This document shows, piece after piece, positions 8,592 through 17,079 of a DNA stretch of 35,862 nt. Positions within the stretch are counted from its first letter, which is position 1; each line of letters opens with the position of its first letter. The notes under the pieces are model-generated. The model saw nothing but the letters and a program-made list of their open reading frames with translations, had not been told where the DNA came from and did not search any database. The stretch spans positions 1 through 35,862 of the forward strand of contig JAQXPG010000019.1 in assembly GCA_029100405.1 (NCBI GenBank), given 5' to 3'. The DNA is from Lachnospiraceae bacterium (lineage in GTDB: Bacteria; Bacillota; Clostridia; Lachnospirales; Lachnospiraceae). The position numbers were made by a program, and so were the translations under genes.

Positions 8592-8693
8592 TCGCTTGCA
8601 ATATCGTTTTCAATCAAACTCCATCAGCGATTACCGAAACTGTCTGAGCTTTTGGATTCCTGTTATTGATCTTTAGCAATCGAAATCCATGTC

Positions 8694-8735
8694 AGGACGG
8701 GTGAAAAAATTCTGTTTTTCACCCGTCCTTTCTTT
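8694..8735 (+). terminator. Rho-independent terminator between htrA and arcC
   Basis: A 15-bp stem, AGGACGGGTGAAAAA (8694-8708) with TTTTTCACCCGTCCT (8715-8729), followed by a T-rich tract. It lies about 100 bases past the htrA stop. Confidence 0.85.
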
Positions 8736-8753
8736 CTCTTTCCGCCTTTCCTG

Positions 8754-8762
8754 TGATACAAT
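8754..8762 (+). promoter_or_regulatory. Extended -10 promoter candidate for arcC-pyk
   Basis: TGATACAAT: an extended -10 (TG at 8754-8755, TACAAT at 8757-8762) just after the preceding terminator and 53 bases before the arcC start. No good -35 box is visible, as is common with extended -10 promoters. Confidence 0.5.
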
Positions 8763-8815
8763 AAAGAAAATCATGGACTTTTTGGGACGGATCTGAAAAG
8801 GAGGCAAAAGGCAGA

Positions 8816-9745
8816 ATGAAGAAGAAAATTGTGATTGCTCTCGGACATGATGCGCTGGGAACGACACTTCCCGAGCAGAAAGAGGCAACGAAACGAACAG
8901 CCAAGGCTGTGGCAGAATACATTCAGCAGGATTATGAAGTTGTGATCACCCATTCCAACGGGCCTCAGGTCGGCATGATCCATGCTGCTATGACAGAACT
9001 GCACCGGAAAGATCCTTCCTTTACACGTACCCCGATGAGTGTCTGCTCCGCTATGAGCCAGGGTTATATCGGTTACGACCTGCAGAATGCCATCCGGGCG
9101 GAGCTCATTTCCCGTGGCATCTATAAGACCGTCGCGACAGTTCTTACCCAGGTGACCGTAGATCCTTATGATGAAGCCTTCTATCGTCCGTCCAAGGTCA
9201 TCGGTGGCACCATGTCCAAAGAAGAAGCCGAAGAAGAAGACAAACGTGGCAATCATGTAGTGGAAACGAAGACCGGCTGGCAGAGAATTGTTGCAACGCC
9301 GAAGCCGATCTCCATCGTAGAGATCGATGCCATCCGTGCCTTAATGAATGCAGACCAGATTGTCATTGCGGCAGGCGGTGGCGGAATTCCGGTCCTGGAG
9401 CAGGAAAATCAGTTAAAAGGCGCATCGGCTGTTGTCGAGAAGGATACTGCAGCCGGACTTCTGGCTCGTGAGGTGGATGCAGATCTTCTGGTCATCCTCA
9501 CCGGTGTCGGCAAAGTCTGCCTGAATTTCGGGAAAACCGATGAGAAGCCTTTGGACTATATTTCCGTATCCGACCTGAAACGCTATATCGAAGAGGGTCA
9601 GTTTGAAGAGGGCACCATGCTTCCGAAGATGGAAGCCGCCATTGACTTCATTGGAGATTCCGCGATCCGTAAGGTATTGATCACAAAACTGGATCCGAAC
9701 GGCTCTGCTTTCGGCGGCCAGAATGGAACTATGATTGGAAAGTAA
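8816..9745 (+). CDS. arcC: Carbamate kinase (divergent ArcC)
   Basis: Amino-acid-kinase family enzyme interconverting carbamoyl phosphate plus ADP with carbamate plus ATP. The 309-residue length is normal. Family landmarks are SNGPQVG (residue ~47), GWQRIVATPKPISIVE, VIAAGGGGIPV and VEKDTAAGLLA. Two positions depart from the textbook ArcC consensus: the N-terminal loop reads ALGHDALG where GGNAL is usual, and LTGVGKVCLNFGK replaces the usual LTDV[D/E]KV. It starts after AAAGGAGG. No arcA/arcB or purine-degradation genes are nearby; the gene sits 18 bases upstream of pyk, so it may serve ATP formation alongside pyruvate kinase. Another carbamate kinase-like specificity cannot be excluded. Confidence 0.85.
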   Translation: MKKKIVIALGHDALGTTLPEQKEATKRTAKAVAEYIQQDYEVVITHSNGPQVGMIHAAMTELHRKDPSFTRTPMSVCSAMSQGYIGYDLQNAIRAELISRGIYKTVATVLTQVTVDPYDEAFYRPSKVIGGTMSKEEAEEEDKRGNHVVETKTGWQRIVATPKPISIVEIDAIRALMNADQIVIAAGGGGIPVLEQENQLKGASAVVEKDTAAGLLAREVDADLLVILTGVGKVCLNFGKTDEKPLDYISVSDLKRYIEEGQFEEGTMLPKMEAAIDFIGDSAIRKVLITKLDPNGSAFGGQNGTMIGK

Positions 9746-9763
9746 ACTTTAAAGGAGAATCAG

Positions 9764-11197
9764 ATGAAAGACAATTATCGTCGTAAAACAAAGATTATCT
9801 GTACACTGGGACCTGCTTCCGATTCCGAGGAGAAAATGGAAGAGCTGATCAAATCCGGCATGAATATTGCCCGTTTCAACTTCTCCCATGGAGATCATGA
9901 GGAACAGGAAGGCCGTCTGAACCGGCTGAAGAAGGTCAGAGAGCGTCTCGGCGCACCGATTGCAGCCATGCTCGATACCAAGGGACCGGAAATTCGTCTG
10001 AAGACCTTCAAAGATGGCGCTGTGGATTTGGAAGAGGGTCAGAAATTCACCCTGACCGCCCGCGAAGTCGAGGGTACTTCTTCCATTGTTTCCATTTCCT
10101 ACAAGGAACTGCCGCGCGACGTCAAGGCCGATGACCATATCCTGATCGATGACGGACTGATTGAGCTTGTCATTGACAGTGTTGTTGGCGATGACATCAA
10201 TTGTACCGTTTTAAATGGCGGTCATGTCTCCGATAAAAAGGGCGTTAATGTTCCAAATGTAGACCTCAGTATGCCTTATATTTCCCCCAAGGATCGGTCC
10301 GATCTCGTCTTCGGCTGTGAACAGGGCTTTGATTTCATCTCTGCTTCTTTCACCAGAACCGCAAATGACATCAATGATATTCGACAGGTCCTGAGCGAGC
10401 ACGGCGGACAGAATATCAAGATCATCGCTAAGATCGAGAACAACCAGGGAATCAACAATATCGACTCTATCATTGATGCGGCAGACGGCATCATGGTAGC
10501 CCGCGGCGATATGGGTGTTGAGATTCCTATGGAGGAGGTACCTTCCCTCCAGAAAATGATTATTAAGAAGACTTATATGAAGGGCAAAGTCGTTATCACT
10601 GCTACCCAGATGCTGGATTCCATGATCCATCATCCGCGGCCAACCAGAGCCGAGGTTACGGATGTTGCCAATGCGGTTTATGACGGAAGTTCTGCCATCA
10701 TGCTTTCCGGCGAATCCGCCATGGGCGACTATCCGGTAGAGGCTGTCCGGGCTATGGACCGGATTGCCCGGCGGACCGAGCAGGATATCAACTATCTCAA
10801 CCGTCAGCACCGCTATGAGAGAAGTGAGCACCAGACCGTTACCGATGCGGTTTCTCATTCTGCCTGCCTCATGGCCGGAGATCTGAGTGCTGCTGCAATC
10901 CTGACTGTCACCATGAGCGGTCGTACCGCAAGAATGGTTGCCAAGTATCGTCCTTTAAGCCCGATCATTGCAGGCTGTACCGAGGAACAGGTTTGGCGTC
11001 AGCTGAACATGAACTGGGGTGTCACACCGGTTTTGATTGAAAAGCAAGATGATGAGAACGAGCTCTTCCAGGTTGCTATCAGACGGGCCAAGGAAGAGAG
11101 ACTGGTTCAGGCCGGGGATATTGTCATTGTAACGGCCGGTGTTCCTCTGGGCGTCAGCGGAACTACCAACGTCATCCGGGAAATGACGGTGAGATGA
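9764..11197 (+). CDS. pyk: Pyruvate kinase
   Basis: Last ATP-yielding step of glycolysis, phosphoenolpyruvate to pyruvate; cytoplasmic. 477 residues, the size of the form lacking the extra C-terminal PEP-utiliser domain. Clear landmarks: CTLGPAS at the N-terminus, NFSHG, MLDTKGPEIR, the active-site stretch IIAKIEN, MVARGDMGVEIP, ITATQMLDSM and PRPTRAEVTDVANAV. The C-terminal regulatory domain (about 355-477) is complete, ending in IREMTVR. It follows arcC by 18 bases with AAAGGAG before the ATG. Its last 26 bases are repeated at 16788, at the far side of the sugar cassette. Confidence 0.97.
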   Translation: MKDNYRRKTKIICTLGPASDSEEKMEELIKSGMNIARFNFSHGDHEEQEGRLNRLKKVRERLGAPIAAMLDTKGPEIRLKTFKDGAVDLEEGQKFTLTAREVEGTSSIVSISYKELPRDVKADDHILIDDGLIELVIDSVVGDDINCTVLNGGHVSDKKGVNVPNVDLSMPYISPKDRSDLVFGCEQGFDFISASFTRTANDINDIRQVLSEHGGQNIKIIAKIENNQGINNIDSIIDAADGIMVARGDMGVEIPMEEVPSLQKMIIKKTYMKGKVVITATQMLDSMIHHPRPTRAEVTDVANAVYDGSSAIMLSGESAMGDYPVEAVRAMDRIARRTEQDINYLNRQHRYERSEHQTVTDAVSHSACLMAGDLSAAAILTVTMSGRTARMVAKYRPLSPIIAGCTEEQVWRQLNMNWGVTPVLIEKQDDENELFQVAIRRAKEERLVQAGDIVIVTAGVPLGVSGTTNVIREMTVR

Positions 11198-11463
11198 CCG
11201 CTCCGAGGCAATTATCGTAAGACAAATTACTTTCCAAATTTACGATAGTCAAAACGGCCAGATCCGAGGCAATTATCGTAATACAAAGCAAAATAGAAAA
11301 ATCCGATAGTGAAAGCTTGAATTCACTATCGGATTTCTTGATTTCAGCTTGTATTACGATAAATCAGGAAGTTTCCGAGGTCATTACTATCGTAATTTTA
11401 AAATTCCCTCAATATTACGATAAATCGCCCCATCTCCAAGTCACCAGCTATCGTAATTTTGAA
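11172..11463. repeat. Direct repeat copy 1 (pyk 3' end plus palindromic spacer)
   Basis: 292 bases matching 16788-17079 without gaps; I count 13 mismatches (about 95 % identity). It starts inside pyk (TCATCCGGGAAATGACGG) and covers the downstream spacer. Within it, inverted 11-12-base elements (TTATCGTAATAC and GTATTACGATAA) are arranged symmetrically around 11317/11318. The final pair of elements is cut: after 11463 the sequence diverges into IS256-like DNA. Confidence 0.92.
11299..11336. terminator. Strong 15-bp hairpin downstream of pyk
   Basis: AAATCCGATAGTGAA (11299-11313) pairs perfectly with TTCACTATCGGATTT (11322-11336) around an 8-base loop. It is enclosed by a second 14-bp helix (TTATCGTAATACAA with TTGTATTACGATAA). 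It may end pyk transcription, although the following T-run is short. Confidence 0.55.
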
Positions 11464-11579
11464 ACTTCGATACAGCCCATATAATGGTGTAAATTCGAAA
11501 ACTAAATAAAAAAGAGCCAAGGCTCCACCTTTCAGTTAAAATGAAGTTACCACACAACACTTAAGAAAGGATGAAAACT

Positions 11580-11711
11580 ATGGCTCAACTCAATATTACA
11601 CTGAATCAGGCGGAAATTCTACAGCTTCTTTCAAAAGATCATGATCAGGCGTTCCGCGAGCTGCTTCGGAAGTCACCGTCTGCGCAGACGTTGAGATTGG
11701 TGTATTTGTGA
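11580..11711 (+). pseudogene. Truncated IS256-family transposase N-terminus
   Basis: 43 codons beginning MAQLNITLNQAEILQLLSKD and FRELLRKS, which matches my recollection of the first 30 residues of IS256-family transposases of Lachnospiraceae. The frame then departs from the family sequence and stops at 11709-11711, so more than 350 codons are missing. AAGAAAGG precedes the start. Upstream DNA (about 11480-11579), with GTGTAAATTC and a GAGCC/GGCTC hairpin at 11514-11525, is probably the left end of the element. Confidence 0.7.
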
Positions 11712-11765
11712 TTAATAGCAATAATGCTATAAGCAAAACCACATTTCTTCGAATTTTTTTGTTTT

Positions 11766-14174
11766 TCATACATTTATCTCCATCCTAGCATCCGGTAAAC
11801 CTGCCGATGTAATCCTTACACTTGCTTTTTCCTGATTCAGGCGAACTGCCAATAGTGCCTGTCCATGAAATGTTGTTGAACTACTTGTACAGTATGCTTC
11901 TTCTCCAGATGGGGCGCCACTTCCAAAAGCCTCTATCTTTGCCCCTGTGACCACTGCATTTAATATGAGATCAGAATGACGGTTGATCGTACCGGCTTCA
12001 TCCACAACCGATACCTTGATCAGCACCAGATGTTTCTCATTCACTGTCACTTTTTCCATTTTCAATGCCGCCGGTCTTCCAGCCGTAATAATACAAAAGC
12101 GCCCGGTTTCCGAGTTTTCTTCATAGGAAATTGCTGTCAGCGTCCCTGGTTCATATGGAATCTTATAAGAAGCAAGAAAATGATTATCTTTGCCACAAGG
12201 CTTCCTTCCCAGAGAATTTCCATTCAGCAAAAGTTCTACCTCGCTTGAGGCGCTGTAAACATCTACTTCTGCTAATTTTCCTTCTTTGGATGGCCACGTC
12301 CAGTCTGATTCACAATCGCGCCACATCCAGGCAGTCATCGATGGCTGTTCTCCCGAATGGTCCATATTTCCTACCGTAATATAAGGCTCCTTTCGTAAAC
12401 CATATACAATTTCGCGATAATAACTAATCGGCCGCCTGCTTCCAATTAAATCAATATCTCCTATGTAAGCCAATCGTTCCGGATATACACTGCTAAAGTT
12501 CTCTGTTCCATCATAATGATATATTCCTACTCCAGCTTCTCCGATATAGTCATAACCCGCCCATGTGAAATCACCAATCACATGTGGACAACGCATTACC
12601 GTCTTCCAAAGGCTCTCGATTTGTCCCGGGTAAGTTTCTGTGCCAAGTACAGCCTTTGTCGGATTGATACTTTGTTCTAGTTCATACCGATCCGACAGAT
12701 AATTCAAGCCAACCACATCTGTACTCTGCTCACAAAGCTGCAATGCCTCAGTCACCAGTGGATGCGTAGCAAAAAACTTTCCCTTTTCTCCAGACATCAG
12801 GCTCATGAATTGATTCATAGCACTAATACTGTTTTCCTGCCCACTATTCCTATCGCTATTCTCAAAATGTTCAGAAACATCTGAAAGAATCTTTTTCAGC
12901 CGATAACCTGCACAATTTAGCCCATTGAGAGCATTTGTGGTAAAGCGTGTATCATCTAATTCTCGAAACTTTTCACATAAATGACGGCAGATTCGCTCTC
13001 CCTGCACTGTCCCGGCTTCCCCGATTTCATTTCCTACACTGTATAAAACAACACATGGATGGTTATAATCCTTCTCCACCATATGACGGATCCACAGATC
13101 TGATTCAGATAGAAACACATCTGCCACATCAAATGGATTTTTATGTCTGGTCCAGACATCGCAAAGTTCATCCATAACCAGCATCCCAAGTCGGTCACAG
13201 GCGAGAAGCATTTCTTCACTCATTGGATGGTGTGCCGAGCGAATAGCATTAAATCCCGCCTCTTTAAGACGTCGACAACGATAGAATTCAGCTTCGTAAA
13301 AAGTCTCCGCTCCAATGATACCGTTATCGTGATGAATACATGCTCCCCGGAGTTTGATCTGATGTCCATTTAAAACAAAACCACGAACCGGGTCAATGGA
13401 TACTGTACGAATTCCGAAGGGAAAACTTACTTCGTCCAATCCAGGAAGAGCAATTCTTATCGTATAGAGAAATGTATGTTCCGGATCCCACAACACAGGA
13501 TGTTCTACCGGAACTATCATGGATAAAACTTCCTTTCCCGGATCTGGCGAATCTATTTTCTGGACAAAATGGCTGACTGTTTGGCCTTCTTTTACTATAT
13601 CTATTTCACAAGAATAGTCTCTTGGGCTTTGAACGGTGATAGGTATACGAAATGAAAGCAAAGCTATCTCTGAAGAAAGGCTTTGCACTTTTACCTTAAC
13701 TTCACTATTTTCAATATAAACATTCCCTCCTGTTAGAAGGTAAACATTTCGGTAAATACCACTTCCTGTATACCATCTGCTATCCGGTTGCAGACTATTG
13801 TCAACCTCAACCCGAAGAATATTCTCCTTTCTAAGGCAAGCACTCACATCCACATCAAAACCATCATAACCATAGCGATGTTCTGCCATCAGAAGATCAT
13901 TACAATACACTCTCGTTCTGCCATAGACTCCATCAAAATGAATCTGGACATGAGGATAATCGGCTGTAAAATATCTGGAATAAATATACTTTCCACCAGG
14001 ATAGAAGCCGCTTTCTGCACCTGATGGGCATTTCGGATCGCGTTTTTCCCGTATCATGGCATCATAAGGAATGGTAACCGGAATTGAATGATCTCCTCCT
14101 GCAAAGGATCGGAACGCAGACTTTCCATCGTCTTTTTCAAATTTCCAATCAGTAAGTAGCTCTGTTTTCTTCAT
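11766..14174 (-). CDS. Glycoside hydrolase family 2 enzyme (beta-galactosidase-like)
   Basis: Retaining glycosidase, probably releasing a beta-linked hexose or uronic acid from an imported oligosaccharide. 802 residues. Order: sugar-binding jelly-roll domain (1-150), immunoglobulin-like domain (155-255), TIM barrel (about 260-560) and Ig-like C-terminal domains. Seen motifs: NAIRSAHHPMSE (309-320), VLYSVGNEIGE with the predicted acid/base Glu383, and GTETYPG with the predicted nucleophile Glu513. No signal peptide, so cytoplasmic, fitting the co-transcribed symporter whose stop overlaps this start (ATGA, 14171-14174). Substrate (galactoside, glucuronide or other) cannot be told from sequence alone; GH2 membership is firm. 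Confidence 0.9.
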   Translation of the reverse strand: MKKTELLTDWKFEKDDGKSAFRSFAGGDHSIPVTIPYDAMIREKRDPKCPSGAESGFYPGGKYIYSRYFTADYPHVQIHFDGVYGRTRVYCNDLLMAEHRYGYDGFDVDVSACLRKENILRVEVDNSLQPDSRWYTGSGIYRNVYLLTGGNVYIENSEVKVKVQSLSSEIALLSFRIPITVQSPRDYSCEIDIVKEGQTVSHFVQKIDSPDPGKEVLSMIVPVEHPVLWDPEHTFLYTIRIALPGLDEVSFPFGIRTVSIDPVRGFVLNGHQIKLRGACIHHDNGIIGAETFYEAEFYRCRRLKEAGFNAIRSAHHPMSEEMLLACDRLGMLVMDELCDVWTRHKNPFDVADVFLSESDLWIRHMVEKDYNHPCVVLYSVGNEIGEAGTVQGERICRHLCEKFRELDDTRFTTNALNGLNCAGYRLKKILSDVSEHFENSDRNSGQENSISAMNQFMSLMSGEKGKFFATHPLVTEALQLCEQSTDVVGLNYLSDRYELEQSINPTKAVLGTETYPGQIESLWKTVMRCPHVIGDFTWAGYDYIGEAGVGIYHYDGTENFSSVYPERLAYIGDIDLIGSRRPISYYREIVYGLRKEPYITVGNMDHSGEQPSMTAWMWRDCESDWTWPSKEGKLAEVDVYSASSEVELLLNGNSLGRKPCGKDNHFLASYKIPYEPGTLTAISYEENSETGRFCIITAGRPAALKMEKVTVNEKHLVLIKVSVVDEAGTINRHSDLILNAVVTGAKIEAFGSGAPSGEEAYCTSSSTTFHGQALLAVRLNQEKASVRITSAGLPDARMEINV

Positions 14175-15550
14175 CTTGCCTGTCTCTCCCTGTCAATCTT
14201 CTGATTTGCTTTTTCTACTCTCATGAAGGCAAGAAGAATCGTAATTACAATACCGAGAATTACCGGGAAGGTAATATAGAGATTAAAGATCATATGCAAA
14301 GCAGATTCCGTCTGAACTGTTGCTTTTCCGGCAAATCCTGCAGCATTCATCAACCAGCCGACTGCAGCTGTTCCAAGTCCACCGCCAACTTTAACACCCA
14401 CGGAGGAGCAGGAGAACATCATTCCTTCAATGTGTTCGCCTTTCGTACGATAGGTATACCCACTGATTTCTGCGATAAGTGCATTGAGTGTTCCGGTCAG
14501 AGGCCCTGCAAAGACACCTTTGATAAACATAAAGATCAGCATAAGTGTAATATTTTTACGACTAGAAGCAGCAATCAATAAAATGCCGAAGATATCACTA
14601 ATCAGATATCCCCAGAAGTCAACCTTCTGCATGCTCCCAAGTTTAGATACCAGGATCGGTGTGATCACAAGTGCGATAATAACCGGGAACATCTTCATCA
14701 TCGAGAAGAGGCCAAGTAATGATTCCTTGCCAAGGATATATTTCATAAAGAAGACTGCAGATCCTGTTGTCAGATTTGCCATGAAATAATTGACAATGTA
14801 GATCACGAGAATCCCAAGAAAATACTTGTTGGTCAGTAACAGCTTTGCTGATTTCAGGAAGTTATGCTTTTCATTCTTCGAAGTTTCTTCTCTTGCTTCA
14901 GGATTTTCCTCTTCCGGTATTTCATGTACGCCCAGACAGCTGAAAGTATTCACTACAAGGCCAATGATTGCACAGATCAGGGCGACCTTCTGCCATCCTG
15001 ATGCACCACCTCCAAAAGACTTCACTGCTGTAGGTACCAAAAAACCCATTACAATATTTGTAGCAACAGCAAACATAAACCGAATAGAACCAAGCTGCAC
15101 TCTTTCATTTTTATTACGCGTAATCAATGCAGACAAAGCAGAATATGCAATACCGTTAGCTGTGTAAAAAATAGCATTCAATGATGTGTAAAAAGCGAAG
15201 AAATATGCATACTGTGCGGCAGGTGCCCAGCCAGCTGGAACAGAAAATAAGAGCACAAGGCAAAGCGACACACCAATCTGTGCATATAACATCCAAGGTC
15301 TTGCCTTTCCGAGTTTAGAATGGGTCCGATCAATAAGATTTCCAAATATCATATCCGTGATTCCATCCAACACCTTGGAAATTAGCATCAATGTGCCGAT
15401 GATTCCTGTGTTCATGCCCATCGTATTGGATAGATACAAGAGAACAAAACTGGAAACCAGCCCATAACTTGCATTTGATGCCAGATCTCCGGAACCATAT
15501 GCCAACTTCTGATACCATTTTAAATACTTTTTTTCTTCATTTCCTTCCAT
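14171..15550 (-). CDS. GPH-family sugar:cation symporter (MelB/GusB-like MFS)
   Basis: Imports a glycoside with Na+ or H+. 459 residues with about 12 hydrophobic segments. The N-terminal LAYGSGDLASNASYG, DGITDMIFGNLIDRTHSKLGKARPW and the C-terminal glycine-rich GGLGTAAVGWLMNAAGF are characteristic of the glycoside-pentoside-hexuronide family. A GTG at 15559 would add three residues, but AGAGGT is best spaced for ATG 15550. It is the first gene of a two-gene operon and overlaps the GH2 gene by four bases, so the glycosidase probably acts on what this protein imports. The operon diverges from the AraC gene. Confidence 0.9.
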   Translation of the reverse strand: MEGNEEKKYLKWYQKLAYGSGDLASNASYGLVSSFVLLYLSNTMGMNTGIIGTLMLISKVLDGITDMIFGNLIDRTHSKLGKARPWMLYAQIGVSLCLVLLFSVPAGWAPAAQYAYFFAFYTSLNAIFYTANGIAYSALSALITRNKNERVQLGSIRFMFAVATNIVMGFLVPTAVKSFGGGASGWQKVALICAIIGLVVNTFSCLGVHEIPEEENPEAREETSKNEKHNFLKSAKLLLTNKYFLGILVIYIVNYFMANLTTGSAVFFMKYILGKESLLGLFSMMKMFPVIIALVITPILVSKLGSMQKVDFWGYLISDIFGILLIAASSRKNITLMLIFMFIKGVFAGPLTGTLNALIAEISGYTYRTKGEHIEGMMFSCSSVGVKVGGGLGTAAVGWLMNAAGFAGKATVQTESALHMIFNLYITFPVILGIVITILLAFMRVEKANQKIDRERQAR

Positions 15551-15723
15551 TTCATCCACCTCTTTTAATTACCCCTTTCTACAAGCTTCGTCATAATTCC
15601 AATGAATCAGGAAATATGATGTAATGAATTGTGTACATTGTATAAATCTTTGAATTGTGTAACAATGACAGAAACGGAAAAACAAGGTCATGAATTCTTA
15701 TCATATTCGTGAAGGAAATAGCT
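15551..15723. promoter_or_regulatory. Divergent control region with AraC-type direct repeats
   Basis: Two copies of TGAATTGTGTA (15625-15635 and 15651-15661) lie 26 bases apart in the same orientation, the spacing of about 2.5 helical turns. Direct half-sites are usual for AraC-family activators. TTGTAT and AACAAT spaced by 17 bases are a possible araC promoter on the plus strand. The rest is AT-rich with no clear -10/-35 pair for the symporter operon. Confidence 0.6.
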
Positions 15724-16827
15724 ATGTCTGAAGAAAAAAGCAATCGTTATCTGATAGAGCAGATCATCCGGACACATGTAGCCGGAAAAGAGAGCGAAAA
15801 CTATATTGAGATTCTCTCGCCCGTGCAATTTACACAGGAAACTTGTCTCATAGGATCAAATGGAAATAACTTTGTGAATTTTTTACTGGCATCCCCCTCT
15901 CATCTGTTCACCCATTTCTTCCGAAGTGAACAGGAAATTCGAACATTTAACGGGCGCTCTCCCCATCATCATGATTTTTATGAACTTCTGATTGTCCTGG
16001 ATGGAGAAGTTCATCAGGAAATCGAACACTCTGAATTTACTTTTCGAAAAGGCAGCTGCTGTCTTATGAATCGAAACATTTCCCATAAGGAGATGTTTTA
16101 CAGTCCAGCCAAGATTCTTTTTATTGGTCTTTCCAAAGCCTTAGTACAGCAGCTTTCGGAAGCAGAACAGAATTGTTTTTCTCCAAAGGAAGAACTTCCC
16201 GGAAAGAATCCTCTTCTTAGCTTTATGATAGAAAATAGCCATAAAACAAATGGAAAAGAATACTTGGACTTCATGCCTACTATGACCAATGATAATTGGA
16301 TGGAAGTGCTCGATCCGCTTTGTCTGAATTTTATGAATATCATTCAACATCCATTCCCTGGAAGTACATTGATCCTGGAAGGTCTTTTATTGCAATTAAT
16401 GGCATATATTGGGGATAATTCACATTTTCATATGTCTAAGATTCAAGTAAAATCAGCACCTGACTATCTGCTTTACTGCCATATCTGTCGCCTCATGGAG
16501 GAAACCAATGGCCGAATTTCACGTGCAGAACTCGAAAAGACACTTCATTACTCAGGCAATTATTTAAATACCATCATGAAAAAATATTCCGGAACAAACC
16601 TTTCCAACTTCGGTATATCAATCTGTATGAAGAAGGCAGCCGATCTCCTGGCTTCCACAGACCTCCCCATTGCAGAGATCATGACCTATCTGCAATTCAC
16701 AAATACAACACAATTCTATAACTGTTTTCGTGCCGTCTATTGTCAAACCCCTGGTGCATATCGGAACAATATAAAAACAGATACTCTTCATCCGGGAAAT
16801 GACGGTGAGATGACCGCTCCGAAGTAA
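15724..16827 (+). CDS. AraC-family transcriptional regulator of the GH2/symporter operon
   Basis: 367 residues. The N-terminal cupin-like ligand domain contains GRSPHHHDFYELLIVLDGEV and a downstream FRKGSCCLMNRNISH strand pair (about residues 75-135). The C-terminal half (about 255-350) has two helix-turn-helix motifs, RISRAELEKTLHYSGNYLNTIMKK and IAEIMTYLQFTNTTQFYNCFRAVYCQTPGAYR, the AraC signature. ATG 15724 is preferred over GTG 15709 because GAAGGA precedes it. Divergent placement and direct repeats in the shared control region suggest it senses the sugar and activates the operon. Its last 13 codons, HPGNDGEMTAPK and stop, are read from the duplicated pyk 3' end in another frame, so the natural C-terminus may have been replaced. 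Confidence 0.88.
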   Translation: MSEEKSNRYLIEQIIRTHVAGKESENYIEILSPVQFTQETCLIGSNGNNFVNFLLASPSHLFTHFFRSEQEIRTFNGRSPHHHDFYELLIVLDGEVHQEIEHSEFTFRKGSCCLMNRNISHKEMFYSPAKILFIGLSKALVQQLSEAEQNCFSPKEELPGKNPLLSFMIENSHKTNGKEYLDFMPTMTNDNWMEVLDPLCLNFMNIIQHPFPGSTLILEGLLLQLMAYIGDNSHFHMSKIQVKSAPDYLLYCHICRLMEETNGRISRAELEKTLHYSGNYLNTIMKKYSGTNLSNFGISICMKKAADLLASTDLPIAEIMTYLQFTNTTQFYNCFRAVYCQTPGAYRNNIKTDTLHPGNDGEMTAPK

Positions 16828-17079
16828 TTATCGTAATACAAATTACTTTTCAAATTCACGATAGTCCAAACGGCCAGATCCGAGGCAATTATCGTAATAC
16901 AAAGCAAAATAGAAAAATCCGATAGTGAAAGCTTGAATTCACTATCGGATTTCTTGATGTCAGCCTGTATTACGATAAATCAGGAAGTTTCCGAGGGCAT
17001 TACTATCGTAATTTTAAAATTCACTCTGTATTACGATAAATCGCCCCATCTCCAAGACACCAGCTATCGTAATTTTGAA
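16788..17079. repeat. Direct repeat copy 2 (pyk 3'-end duplicate plus palindromic spacer)
   Basis: Ungapped match to 11172-11463 with 13 mismatches by hand count. It contains the last 26 bases of pyk, including the stop, although no pyk gene is here; instead the araC frame runs into it. This copy continues past 17079 into a complete last inverted pair (to 17100) and directly reaches the gltD 3' end, so it appears to hold the original right boundary of the pyk/gltD spacer. Confidence 0.92.

Larger units (their letters stand above)
11464..16787. mobile_element. Sugar-utilisation island between two direct repeats
   Basis: The 5.3-kb segment lies between 292-bp direct repeats and holds an IS256 remnant, a GH2 glycosidase, a GPH-type symporter and an AraC regulator. 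Its coding sequence is visibly more AT-rich than pyk or gltBD (frequent ATA, AGA, TTA codons). No integrase or complete transposase is present, so the mechanism of arrival is inferred, not shown. Confidence 0.65.

Noticed and set aside
11714-11730. Terminator of the GH2 operon (ATAGCA/TGCTAT hairpin)
   Set aside because: The stem is only 6 bp, AT-rich and without a proper T-run; too weak to call.
11464-16787. Integrative element with its own integrase
   Set aside because: No integrase, relaxase or complete transposase is present between the repeats.
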